Assembly (NCBI GenBank): GCA_016285185.1
Contig: JAEEQG010000140.1
Coordinates: 1 to 64,000 of the forward strand
DNA: 64,000 nt
Reading direction: 5' to 3'
Source of the DNA: Spirochaetota bacterium
GTDB taxonomy: Bacteria; Spirochaetota; Spirochaetia; Treponematales; Treponemataceae
Shown here: piece by piece, positions 49,349-58,900 of the stretch
Position numbering within the stretch: the stretch's first letter is position 1
Layout of the letters: each line of letters opens with the position of its first letter
Notes under the pieces: generated by a model
What the model was told of the DNA's origin: nothing
Databases searched by the model: none
What the model saw: the letters and a program-made list of their open reading frames with translations, nothing else
Translations under genes and position numbers: made by a program

Positions 49349-49996
49349 TCATTCAATCCTCCCTACTGCTTTAGTGTTTACAAATTGCGGCAGAAAGTTT
49401 TTTACAAAGTTTTCTACCAGCATCTTGTAGTTTTTACAATAAAAAAGCGCAAGAGAAATCTGGGTTTCACTCATACAAGAGTTGTATTCCAAATCTCCTG
49501 CGCTTTGAGCGTTTAAAAGCTCTTCTTCGCTGTATATGAGCAGCGTTGTAAGCAGGTCCGCAATATTTTCGTTAATAGTAAGAAAAGCTGCTTTTGCTGC
49601 CGGAGTAAGCTGCTGATATTCTTTAATGTCAAAATCCATGCCGGAATAATTTATTAAAGCCCAGTGAGAAATTTCATGGGCTATGGAATAGAGAGCCTGT
49701 TTGTTGCCGCTGCGGGCTTTGTTGTATACGGATTCTCTTATTCTTATTTCATGAGAGTTTGCAGAATGGCGATAACAAGCCTGGACACTGTCCTTATAGT
49801 TCCAGTCCTTATCCGCAATTATGCTGAACATAAAGTTGCTGTCTGCCTCACAAAGTTTAATCTCTGCAATGGTAAGTGCAGGAAAGCTTTGTGAGGGAGT
49901 AAGCCCAAAGATTTTTTTAAATTCCAAAGCCATCTTCTTAAAATCAACTATCATCATAACAAGTACAGTGCCAAAGATGGTTAATTGCTCTGCCAT
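49349..49996 (-). CDS. ImmA/IrrE-family metallo-endopeptidase
   Basis: A 215-residue protein with an HEISH zinc motif at 107-111 in SIAHEISHWALIN. ImmA-like peptidases cleave a partner XRE-type repressor to switch genes on, in mobile elements and stress responses. AGGAGG precedes the ATG. The gene begins 12 bases after an XRE regulator, the canonical pair. The N-terminal 20 residues include a short hydrophobic stretch that could be a membrane contact. Its target is presumably the partner repressor. Confidence 0.85.
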   Translation of the reverse strand: MAEQLTIFGTVLVMMIVDFKKMALEFKKIFGLTPSQSFPALTIAEIKLCEADSNFMFSIIADKDWNYKDSVQACYRHSANSHEIRIRESVYNKARSGNKQALYSIAHEISHWALINYSGMDFDIKEYQQLTPAAKAAFLTINENIADLLTTLLIYSEEELLNAQSAGDLEYNSCMSETQISLALFYCKNYKMLVENFVKNFLPQFVNTKAVGRIE

Positions 49997-50008
49997 TCTG
50001 TTTACCTC

Positions 50009-50392
50009 CTACATAGGCGTAGCTTCCGATTTGATTTTTTGCAGAAAGTCCTTAACTTCTGCCAGTTGTTTTCTGTCCATCTGCGACAGGTCATGTGCAA
50101 ACATAACAGCCGCATCCACGTATTCGGGCAGGAGTTCCTGCTGAATACCCGCAAGTCCGATTTCGACCTTTTCTCTTGATTCTGCTACAAGCCGGGCAAA
50201 TTCAAGTTTTTGTTCCTCTGTAAGACTGTAAGCCTTAAAAAGGTTGTCTTTCATATCTTCCGGTATTTTTCTCTTGTCGTTTTCGATTGCCGAAAGATAA
50301 GCGGCAGAAAGGCCAAGTTTTTCTGCCATATCGCCCAAGCTCTGTTCGTTGTCGATCCGCAACTTTCGTAGAAACTTTGCGATTTCTGTCAT
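50009..50392 (-). CDS. XRE-family helix-turn-helix regulator
   Basis: A 127-residue protein with an N-terminal lambda-Cro-type HTH (LGDMAEKLGLSAAYLSAIEN, about 19-38) and a helical C-terminal region ending EVKDFLQKIKSEA. GAGGT precedes the ATG. It probably represses its own operon with the ImmA-like protease as antirepressor. No phage structural genes are next to it, so this may be a domesticated switch. Confidence 0.88.
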   Translation of the reverse strand: MTEIAKFLRKLRIDNEQSLGDMAEKLGLSAAYLSAIENDKRKIPEDMKDNLFKAYSLTEEQKLEFARLVAESREKVEIGLAGIQQELLPEYVDAAVMFAHDLSQMDRKQLAEVKDFLQKIKSEATPM

Positions 50393-50408
50393 AACTACCT
50401 CTGTTCTT

Positions 50409-50507
50409 CGCGGTTAAGACCGCGCTCCTTTTATGATCAGACCTTTTAATCTCCTGTCTGATTCTCTCGCTTGTATAAAAAATACTACAAACATTTTAAG
50501 ATGTCAA
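50409..50507 (-). promoter_or_regulatory. XRE operon promoter and structured leader
   Basis: On the minus strand TTGACA (50502-50507), 17-base spacer, TATTTT (50479-50484). The ~80-base leader contains two hairpins: ATCAGAC / GTCTGAT (50436-50462) and CGCGGT / ACCGCG (50409-50424). Confidence 0.65.
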
Positions 50508-50558
50508 TACAAAAATAATAAATAGTTTACAATTTGTGAATATTTTAGAAAATTTTGT

Positions 50559-50665
50559 CTGCGGTGTCTCCCCTCGCACATCTGCACCCTCTCCCCTCGC
50601 ACATCTGCGGTGTCTCCCCTCGCACATCTGCACCCTCTCCCCTCGCACATCTGCGATGTCTCCCC
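50559..50665. repeat. 23-bp tandem repeat, alternating two variants
   Basis: Four full units and a part unit start at 50559, 50582, 50605, 50628 and 50651. All share the core TCTCCCCTCGCACAT; the bases after CTGC alternate between GGTG and ACCC, so the true period is 46. It is much more GC-rich than its surroundings. The rest of the 346-base gap (50393-50738) holds the XRE promoter and a TATAAT near 50710-50716 for the next gene. Confidence 0.9.
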
Positions 50666-50738
50666 AAAATTAATTATGTTTTTCCCCAAGAACCGGCTGT
50701 TTCGTGGTATAATAACAAAAATACAGGAGGTTTAATCA

Positions 50739-51035
50739 ATGATTATTAATGGCGAGATGGCGGCAAAGCCACGTTTTTATTTCCGCAATGACCTTCTGCA
50801 TGTTCGGTATAATGTAGACCGTGCAGTTGAATTGACAAAAGAAGAAAAAGAAGAGCTTATCGCTAAAATAGAATCCGGTGCAGACAAACATGAAACTCTT
50901 AAGGAACTTTGGAAACGCCTTATCGATACGGAGAAAAGACCGCTAATTAAAGACGGTATTAAATGTGCAATAGAAAAATATGGTGCTGGTGAAAACTTCG
51001 GGAAAAAATTCGAAAACAGCGACTTTAAGAATTAA
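50739..51035 (+). CDS. Small hypothetical protein
   Basis: A 98-residue, charged, helical protein (LTKEEKEELIAKIESGADKH, TLKELWKRLIDTEKRP) that I do not recognise. A strong ribosome site (AGGAGG) lies just before ATG 50739 and a TATAAT box about 30 bases upstream. It lies between the GC-rich tandem repeat and the AT-rich spacer that leads into the BREX locus, so it may mark the edge of the island. Confidence 0.6.
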   Translation: MIINGEMAAKPRFYFRNDLLHVRYNVDRAVELTKEEKEELIAKIESGADKHETLKELWKRLIDTEKRPLIKDGIKCAIEKYGAGENFGKKFENSDFKN

Positions 51036-51289
51036 CGTAATTAAAATACATTCGAACGATATGGTAAAACATTACAGAAAAAGCAAAAGAGATTATGCAC
51101 GCTTGTAAAACTTTTGATCGTAATATATAAAAGTAATTGAACGAGTTTGTGAAAAAATCCTAATGAAATAATGATAAAAACTGGAATAGCTTTAGGATCA
51201 AAAGATGTATCTTTGGATTTTTGCCTTTTGGTTAAACTCTATATAAATTCCGTTACAGTTATAATTATATTTAAGCATTAAGAAAAACA

Positions 51290-51364
51290 ATGACAATTAC
51301 TTATTAGTATGATATAATTTACTATCTATAAGAATTAGATTGAGGTGTCTTGAAGAGATACTTC
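51290..51364 (+). promoter_or_regulatory. Candidate BREX-operon promoter and leader hairpin
   Basis: In the 382-base gap 51036-51417, which otherwise shows no gene, there is ATGACA (51290-51295), 17-base spacer and perfect TATAAT (51313-51318). The leader of about 95 bases carries a hairpin (GAGGTGTCT 51342-51350 with AGATACTTC 51356-51364, two G-U) without a T-run. The region is strongly AT-rich. Confidence 0.6.
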
Positions 51365-51417
51365 TTAATAATTTGCACTTTTCAAAAATGATTATTATTT
51401 ATTTCTAAGCATACTTA

Positions 51418-53556
51418 ATGAAGGGTATGAAAGTGACAGATTTTGAAGATAATATATTCCAACTAGAGTACAATAATCAGTTGGACTATACTTATTCTAC
51501 TCCAATAAAATGTATTCTATTTAATAATGAGATTCCTGGAACCTTTACAGGATGGAGTTCTCTTTATGTGCAAATTCTTAAAACGCTTAGAAAGCAATAT
51601 CCTGATATAATAAAGGCAAATACATTTCTGACTGAAAGAAAAAAAAGAATTGATTTGGTCGATAAGTCGAAAATTTATCAAATTCGAAGATGTGCTATAA
51701 TTGAATCCAATTTATATGCAGAAGTGAATTTGAGTGCAAAAGATATCATTTCTAGAATATTTTACTTATCTATTATTTGCGGATTAAAAAAGGATGATTT
51801 ACGAATTTTCTATATAAAAAAGCATATGGAGAATCCATATACAGAACCTTGTGAGCAAAAAGATAAAAGTAATAATTTTTCAAAGCCGGCAATTACCAAA
51901 AAAGGTCTAATCAACAAAGCTGAAGCGATAAGAATCAATAATACAGCTGTATATATTCGCTTAAAATCAATGGCAAGTGTTTATGATGATAAAAATGAAT
52001 TGGATATATATTGGATTAAATCAAAACTGGGGCTTCCGATAGATATTGATGACTTAAAAATTATACTTGATGAGATTCCATGGATTAAAAAAATTCAAGA
52101 AGGCATCTATTCGTTTTCTAAAAATATAAAACCACATTTGGATTTTGAAAAAGAATCTTTTTTACTTGTTTTAAGCTCAAGATATCAAAATGGAATACAG
52201 TTTGATTCTATTGACCTGGAGAATTTTAGAATGTCATATAATGATATTATTGGTAAACCAATCAATATTACAGATAATGAATTGGAAAATTGTCTCCATG
52301 ATTGCGGAGTGTTATATAAAGGGCGTATTTTCCCTGCTGAAGGTATATTAAATGATACTGCCAAAAGAAGATTAATGGATTACATTCATACAAGTTTCAA
52401 TAATGGTTGTCAAGTTCTGTACTATAAAGCGATTTATTCGGAATTAAAAGATGTGTTTGTTAATTGTTTTAATCTTGTGGATGAGAAAATGCTAAAAGCT
52501 TATCTTGAGTATATATGTGAGCCTTATGAATTCTTTTTTGATAAAGATTATATGACAAAAGAAAAAAATATAAAACTGAATCACAGTTTTGAAATAGAAA
52601 ATTATTTGAAAGCTAATGGAAAACCATTATCCTATGAAGAAATATATACTGGTTTGTCAAATGTATCTAAAAATATAATAATCAATGAGATTAGAAGTAA
52701 TCCTAATATCCTTCTTAATGAAAAGGAGCGTTATTTCCATATAGATATATTTGATATCTCTTCTGAAGAAATGGATATGATAACTAGTTTTATTAGAGAT
52801 GATATTGAGAATTATGGGTATTGTATTTGGTCAAGTGTTTTTACCAAAATAAAAACAGAAATGCCTATCTTTATAGAAAACAATGTATATCTTTCATCCT
52901 TGGGTATTCGAAAAGCTGTAGCAAGAAAATTGTCAGGAAGATTTGATTTTGAAAATGAAGTGATTTGTCATAAAGGTGCAAAAATAAGTATGGCTGATGT
53001 ATACCGACTTTATGGGCAGCATCATGCGCCTTTTTCAGATGACGATCTATATGCTTTTTCACGGGAAATCAACGGAGGAAATATATATTTTGATTCCTTA
53101 TCTGAAACCACTGCTAGAGTAAGTAAGAACTTATTTGTTTCTAGAGACGATATTTGCTTTGATGTTGAAGCTACAGATAATGCTATTTCAACATATCTTG
53201 AAACTGGATATATGTTGATAAGAGATATTGATTCCTTCTTGGTTTTCCCGAATGTTGGATATGAATGGAACGAGTATTTGCTAGAGACTTATTTGATGTA
53301 TTTCAGTAAGAAATACATTTTGTCAAATAACGGACGTTCACTTAATAATGTGGCGGGAGCTGTAGTAAGAAGAGGAAGTGGATTTGATGAATTCGCAGAT
53401 GTATGTGCAGATGCTATTGCAAAAAGTGGATGTGAATTAACAAATAATAAGGTACTTGATTATCTTGGTGAAGTTAATCTTTTGACAAGAAGAAGTTATA
53501 AAAAGATTGATTCGGTATTAGTGAAGGCTAAGCAAATTAGAAACAGGAAGGAATAG
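51418..53556 (+). CDS. Unknown 712-residue protein heading the BREX-4 operon
   Basis: Not recognised as a named family. The N-terminal ~125 residues form a compact domain (CILFNNEIPGTFTGWSSLYV, LKTLRKQYPDIIKANTF) reminiscent of the SW-x-x-LY-V domain seen at the start of several Firmicutes defence proteins. From about 150 on the protein looks like a string of winged-helix units, each with a pattern such as GKPLSYEEIYTGL then a hydrophobic hairpin (ILLNEKERYFHIDIF), another at KISMADVYRLYG, and a last near DSFLVFPNVG. No catalytic motif, membrane helix or cysteine cluster is visible. Its stop is 5 bases before brxP, so it is co-translated with the system; DNA recognition or regulation is a reasonable guess. 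ATG 51418 lacks a good ribosome site; ATG 51427 is an alternative. Confidence 0.75.
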   Translation: MKGMKVTDFEDNIFQLEYNNQLDYTYSTPIKCILFNNEIPGTFTGWSSLYVQILKTLRKQYPDIIKANTFLTERKKRIDLVDKSKIYQIRRCAIIESNLYAEVNLSAKDIISRIFYLSIICGLKKDDLRIFYIKKHMENPYTEPCEQKDKSNNFSKPAITKKGLINKAEAIRINNTAVYIRLKSMASVYDDKNELDIYWIKSKLGLPIDIDDLKIILDEIPWIKKIQEGIYSFSKNIKPHLDFEKESFLLVLSSRYQNGIQFDSIDLENFRMSYNDIIGKPINITDNELENCLHDCGVLYKGRIFPAEGILNDTAKRRLMDYIHTSFNNGCQVLYYKAIYSELKDVFVNCFNLVDEKMLKAYLEYICEPYEFFFDKDYMTKEKNIKLNHSFEIENYLKANGKPLSYEEIYTGLSNVSKNIIINEIRSNPNILLNEKERYFHIDIFDISSEEMDMITSFIRDDIENYGYCIWSSVFTKIKTEMPIFIENNVYLSSLGIRKAVARKLSGRFDFENEVICHKGAKISMADVYRLYGQHHAPFSDDDLYAFSREINGGNIYFDSLSETTARVSKNLFVSRDDICFDVEATDNAISTYLETGYMLIRDIDSFLVFPNVGYEWNEYLLETYLMYFSKKYILSNNGRSLNNVAGAVVRRGSGFDEFADVCADAIAKSGCELTNNKVLDYLGEVNLLTRRSYKKIDSVLVKAKQIRNRKE

Positions 53557-53561
53557 TTGAA

Positions 53562-55904
53562 ATGTACACTTATGAGTGGGACTCATTAACAGGAGGATAT
53601 ATATTAACGCCAATGCCGTTGGCATTCTCAAAGGAGCCGCGTCCAGTTTACTATAAAGAACTTGATGTTTTAGGATTTGACAAGTACTGGGCTTATGATA
53701 AAAATGATAGCTTCCCTTACATGTGGGCGGAAGCAAATAACTATTATTATAGGGGAAGATTGGTTGCGAAAATAAAGGGAGGAACATTATATTCAGCTCC
53801 AGAGATAATACTTATAGAAGAACCTGAACCTGAAGGCTATTCATTGAGATTTGTTGATATACCGGCAATGGTTAATCATAATAGGGGAATAATGGAACAA
53901 TTAGTTCAGGATACAATTAAGAAAATATATAATACATATGTTAAATATAAAGATAAAGTTGATGTCTATTACGTAGCATTTTCAGGTGGAAAAGATAGTG
54001 TAGTTGCTTTAGATTTGGTACAAAAAGCATTGCCGCATAATGAGTTTAAAGTATTGTTTGGTGATACGGATATGGAATTCCCGACGACTTTAGAGTTAGT
54101 TAATAAGGTATCAAGAGAATGCGCTCTTCAAAATATTGAATTCTATACTGCTAGAGCACCAAAAACAGCAGACGAAAATTGGGATGCATTTGGACCCCCT
54201 GCGAGGAAAGTAAGATGGTGTTGCACGGTTCATAAAACAGCTCCGGTAATTAATAAAATTAATGAGATACTGCAATTGAAATATGTACGTACAATGATGA
54301 TAACAGGTGTAAGAGGTGACGAAAGCGCGAGCAGATCTGACTATGATGAACTAAGCAAAGGTAAGAAAATTGCAGGACAATACAGTTTTCATCCTATACT
54401 AGAGTGGTCGTCCGCTGAAGTATATTTATATATGTATGATAATAATCTTGAATTTAACGAAGCATACAAGTTGGGATTTAATAGAGTCGGTTGTATAATG
54501 TGTCCTAACTCCTCTGAAAAGCTCGAATATATGAAGAAAGTTTTTTTTGAAGATGATGTCAATCGATTTACAAAAAAGATTATTAATAATAGTTCGAAGG
54601 ATCTTTCTGGAAAAAATGCTGAAAAGTTTATGGAGGTTGGAGGCTGGAAGACACGGCTTAGTGGTCGTGAATTAAAATTTACGGAAGAGGAGCGCTTTAA
54701 TTTTGAAGAAAAAAAAGGTGATTTTGTCTTTAGTGTAATACAACTAAGCAATAAGTGGAAAGAATGGTTTAAGACTATTGGAACAATAAAGGAGATAGAT
54801 AATAACAATTACATATTAGAGTATGATGGCGTTGAACGCCATTGTACTATAGAAAAAAATGAAAAATATGACATTATTCGAATTGAAAATACTTCAAAGA
54901 CAAAGAATTCTATTGAATTTGTATATTATTTTAAAAGTATTCTTGCTAAAACACAGTATTGTATTCGCTGTGGTGTTTGTGAGGCGGAATGTCCGTATAG
55001 AAATATTATAATGAATCAAAATAGTGTGAATATTTCTGATAAGTGTATTAAATGTCATGAATGCCTTAAAATACTAAATGGCTGTTTATATTATAATTCG
55101 ATAAGAGGGAGTAAAACTATGAAAAAACTTACAGGTATAAATAAATATTTGAGTGTTGGAATTGATGCTAATTGGCTTCAAAACTATTCGAAAGATAATT
55201 TATATGAACCTGGAAACAGAAAAACTGATGTAATGTTTGGATTTATGTCGGATGCTGAGATAGTAAAAAAGAAAAAATTAACAACAATAGGTGAGATAGT
55301 TTTTAAATATGATCTTGATGATGAATTGCCATGGGCTATTATGCTGTGTAACTTGGCATATACTTCTCAATATGGATGGTTCCTTAAAAATATCCCTTTT
55401 ATGGATACCATTACACTAGAGTCGGTAGAATTTAGATTAAAACAAGAGAATGTTAATGATAAGGCAATTAGCGAATTCTGGAATGGATTTAAGGTAATAT
55501 TAGATACAACAAAGCCACTAAATACAATTGGTTTTGGTATTCCTGATATTGAGGATAAAATTACAAAGTCTGGGGATGTAAAAAAGAAAATGATTTCATT
55601 TTATCGTAATCCTTGGAAGAATCCAGACGAGAGAGTAATCTTATATTCCATGTGGCTTTTCGCCGAGAAATGTGGAGGACGTAGACAATTTACTTTAACC
55701 GAACTGTTAGATTATTCGATTGATCGAGTTGGAATTAGTCCTGCCCAGATTTTTGGACTTGACAGAGACACGATGGAAAGAATCTTAAATGGTTTAACAT
55801 TTAATTATCCTGATTTTGTTGAAGCAAGGTTTACTCTAGGATTAGATAATATAACATTAAAAGGAAATATGGATTCTACAGAATTATTGAAGCATCTGTT
55901 TTAG
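53562..55904 (+). CDS. brxP: BREX-4 protein BrxP: PAPS reductase + ferredoxin + DUF4007-like
   Basis: A 780-residue multidomain protein. After a ~100-residue N-terminal region comes a PAPS-reductase / DndC-like ATP-pyrophosphatase domain (about 105-330) with SGGKDS at 141-146, CC at 220-221 (RWCCTVHK) and GCIMCPNSS near 310. A ferredoxin module has C467, C470, C473, C477 (CIRCGVCEAEC) and a second cysteine set (CIKCHECLKILNGC). The C-terminal ~250 residues (GIDANWLQNYS, LPWAIMLCNLAYTSQYGWFL) resemble DUF4007, a family found with DNA phosphorothioation genes. It probably activates DNA or another target with ATP and sulfur. GGAAGGA precedes the ATG. Confidence 0.88.
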   Translation: MYTYEWDSLTGGYILTPMPLAFSKEPRPVYYKELDVLGFDKYWAYDKNDSFPYMWAEANNYYYRGRLVAKIKGGTLYSAPEIILIEEPEPEGYSLRFVDIPAMVNHNRGIMEQLVQDTIKKIYNTYVKYKDKVDVYYVAFSGGKDSVVALDLVQKALPHNEFKVLFGDTDMEFPTTLELVNKVSRECALQNIEFYTARAPKTADENWDAFGPPARKVRWCCTVHKTAPVINKINEILQLKYVRTMMITGVRGDESASRSDYDELSKGKKIAGQYSFHPILEWSSAEVYLYMYDNNLEFNEAYKLGFNRVGCIMCPNSSEKLEYMKKVFFEDDVNRFTKKIINNSSKDLSGKNAEKFMEVGGWKTRLSGRELKFTEEERFNFEEKKGDFVFSVIQLSNKWKEWFKTIGTIKEIDNNNYILEYDGVERHCTIEKNEKYDIIRIENTSKTKNSIEFVYYFKSILAKTQYCIRCGVCEAECPYRNIIMNQNSVNISDKCIKCHECLKILNGCLYYNSIRGSKTMKKLTGINKYLSVGIDANWLQNYSKDNLYEPGNRKTDVMFGFMSDAEIVKKKKLTTIGEIVFKYDLDDELPWAIMLCNLAYTSQYGWFLKNIPFMDTITLESVEFRLKQENVNDKAISEFWNGFKVILDTTKPLNTIGFGIPDIEDKITKSGDVKKKMISFYRNPWKNPDERVILYSMWLFAEKCGGRRQFTLTELLDYSIDRVGISPAQIFGLDRDTMERILNGLTFNYPDFVEARFTLGLDNITLKGNMDSTELLKHLF

Positions 55905-55915
55905 GAGGATGAGAC

Positions 55916-58900
55916 ATGAGCTATCGTGATTATTTTGACATTGATCCGGAATACTTTCCACAAGTTGATAAAAAAATCATTGATACTGTTCCGGATTTGT
56001 GGAAGAAGTTCTATCCACATCCATCGTTTGTCACATTGTTAAAGGCGACGGTAGATGTCTTAAAAAGAAAACACAAACTGTCTATATGGGTTGACGGTGC
56101 ATATGGTACAGGTAAGTCTCATGCCGTTCTGACACTTAAAAAGCTGATTGAGGCAAATCAGGAAGAGACAAAATCATACTTTGAGAAATATAAGCTTGAT
56201 ACATTCCTGTGCAAGGATTTGATAGCTCAGAAGGAATCCGGAAAGATTCTTGTTTGTCACAGATATGGTTCTTCTGATATTAACAGTGATGTTGATCTTA
56301 TTGTGGCCATTCAGGAAGGGATAGAGAAGGCTCTTGAAGAAAATGGAATAGAGAATCAGGCGAGCTCTTCATTGAGAAATGCACTTATCAGATTTCTTGA
56401 GAATAATGAGAATAAACAGAGTTTTGATATATTTGCTTCTGGTTCTTCAAAGGATGTGCTTGGAGGCGATAAGGCTGATGATGTTTTAGAAAAACTTCGT
56501 TCATATGAGGATGATGCACTTCGAACTTTGATTGCAAAACTTTTCAAGGTTAATGTGGTCAGAGGCAGTTTTGCAATGAATACAGGAGAACTCTGTGATT
56601 GGATTCGAGAGGTAATTGAAAAGAATAATCTTTATAATCTGATGTTTATCTGGGATGAGTTTTCGGAATACTTTGAGAATAACTTGCATCATCTTACTGG
56701 TTTTCAGCAGATTGTCGAGCTATCAGCAACAGCTCCGTTCTGCTTATTAATTGTAACACATAAAGCTGAAGGATACTTTTCAGACGGTGATCCGGACAAG
56801 AAAAAGATTTTAGACCGTTTTGTTTCGCCGGTGCATATTTCTCTCCCTGAAAACATTGCATTTGCCCTTATGCATGAAGCCATGAAAGTTACAGATGATG
56901 AAGTATTGGCTGCAAAATGGGAAAAGAATAAAGACAGTCTTGATAAGAGAACGATGCAAAGTCGAACAGCCGTAAAGAATAAGATTGGGCTAACTGATGC
57001 GGATCTTTCTAATGTGTTGCCAATTCATCCGTATGCAGCATTGTTATTGCAACATATATCCATTTATTACACATCTACTGCTAGAAGTATGTTTAACTTT
57101 ATCAAGAATGATGAGGGTGAAGACGTACAGGCATTTCAGTGGTTTATTGATCATTATGATTTTTCTTCGCAGAATCCGTTTATCACAGTTGATATGCTTT
57201 GGAGCTTTTTCTATGAAAGTGGACAGGATAAGCTTGCGTCCGGAATAAAAGAGGTTCTTAGCTGCTTTACTCCAAAACTGAATAAGGATTTGATTGAAGA
57301 TGAGAAGAGAGTCTTAAAGACTATCCTTCTGCTTCAGGCTGTATCAGATCGAATGACAGGAAACAGAGACATTTTCCTTCCGAATGAAAAGAATCTTACG
57401 CTCGTATTTGAAGGTACTGATCTCGAATTTCCTGCAAAGAATATTGCGAAGAAACTTCTTAATGACCATGTGGTTACAAGAACACCATTAACGGGAGATG
57501 TATTCTCATATTGCTGCAAGAATACAGGTGCATCAGTTGATTCGACTCCGTTCATTAAGGATGCTAAGAATAAGTCCACAAAGGATCTGTCATTCATGAC
57601 AGGTTGTGATTTGAGAAGCACTATTGAGTTTACCGGAGCGCTTAAGGCACGCTACAGCTTTGCATATGCGACATTATCTGATTTTGATAGTGAAGCCAAA
57701 AAAGCAAATAATCCTGATTCTGCTGGGAATAAACTTTTTGCTATTACTACGATAGCACGTGATGACAGCGAACGAGTGACGATTCAGAAAAAAATAAAAT
57801 CTTTCTTTGACTCATATCCGGAAACATCGGTTGTCGTAATTGATGCATCAAATACTGTTTTAGGAGATGCCAATTATAGCGAATTTGTTGAGAATTACGC
57901 AATGGCACTTGCAATTGGAAATAGTGATATAACGCAAAGAAAAACATATGAGGGATATGCTACCGATGTATTAAAAGATTGGGCGAAGAGAATAAAGAAC
58001 GGAGATTTTTATGTTTATTCCGAGTACACTGTTGAAGGAGATAGGGTAGCCAACTTTAATGATCTTGCAAGTAAGTTGATGGAGATTAATAAATTCCATT
58101 ATCCGGACAGCCTTGAAGCGGCATTTCCGAGTGTGCTTAATACAATGTACGATGCCAACTCGCTTTCGGCAGGGGCAGCATGCGGTATTACCGAGGAGAC
58201 AAAAGGAACTTTTAGATCCGGAAACGAAGCTACAAAGCTTGAAAATGCTTTGAAGGATGCATGGAAGATTGAAAAGTATTGGGAGAATTCGCATTCATAC
58301 ATTTCAAAACTTAAGAAAACAGTAGATGGGTTGATTGAGGAAACCTATAAGGATCATGACAGAATATCGATTGCCCAGATATATAACATGTTAAAGACGG
58401 AACCTTACGGATTTATGCCTTGTAATCTCACAGCGTTTATCCTTGGCTTTATTCTTAAGGAGTATGCAAACGGAACTTTTTCATACAGCGACAATGTAAC
58501 AACCGATACACTTGATAAAGATAAGCTCGCAACAATGATATCGGAGATTATCAAGCAGGAAAATACTCCTGATAAGAGGTATAAGGACAAATACATTGTT
58601 ACTTTAACAGACTCCGAGAGATCGTTTAATAAGGCAACATCTGAGGCGTTTGGCGTTAATCCAAAGTATTGCGTGTCAATCACCGATACAAGATCACGAA
58701 TCAGGGAGCAGATGAAGACATTTGCATTCCCTATTTGGCTTGTTGAGTTTGCAATTGACGATGTTATTTTCAACACAAGCAAAGATGTCGTGATTAAGCT
58801 TATTGAATGCTTTTGTGCTATAGCAAACAACCAAAACGATGGCAAAGGAAAAACGGATAGTGATATTGCAAAGGAAATCGGAGATATCTGTATCGAGAAT

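Noticed and set aside
50559-50665. CRISPR array
   Set aside because: Units are contiguous at 23 bases with no unique spacers and no cas genes nearby; it is a plain tandem repeat.
51036-51417. Integrase or attachment site at the left edge of the BREX island
   Set aside because: No tRNA, recombinase gene or direct repeat flanking the island could be found in the window; the right edge is not visible.
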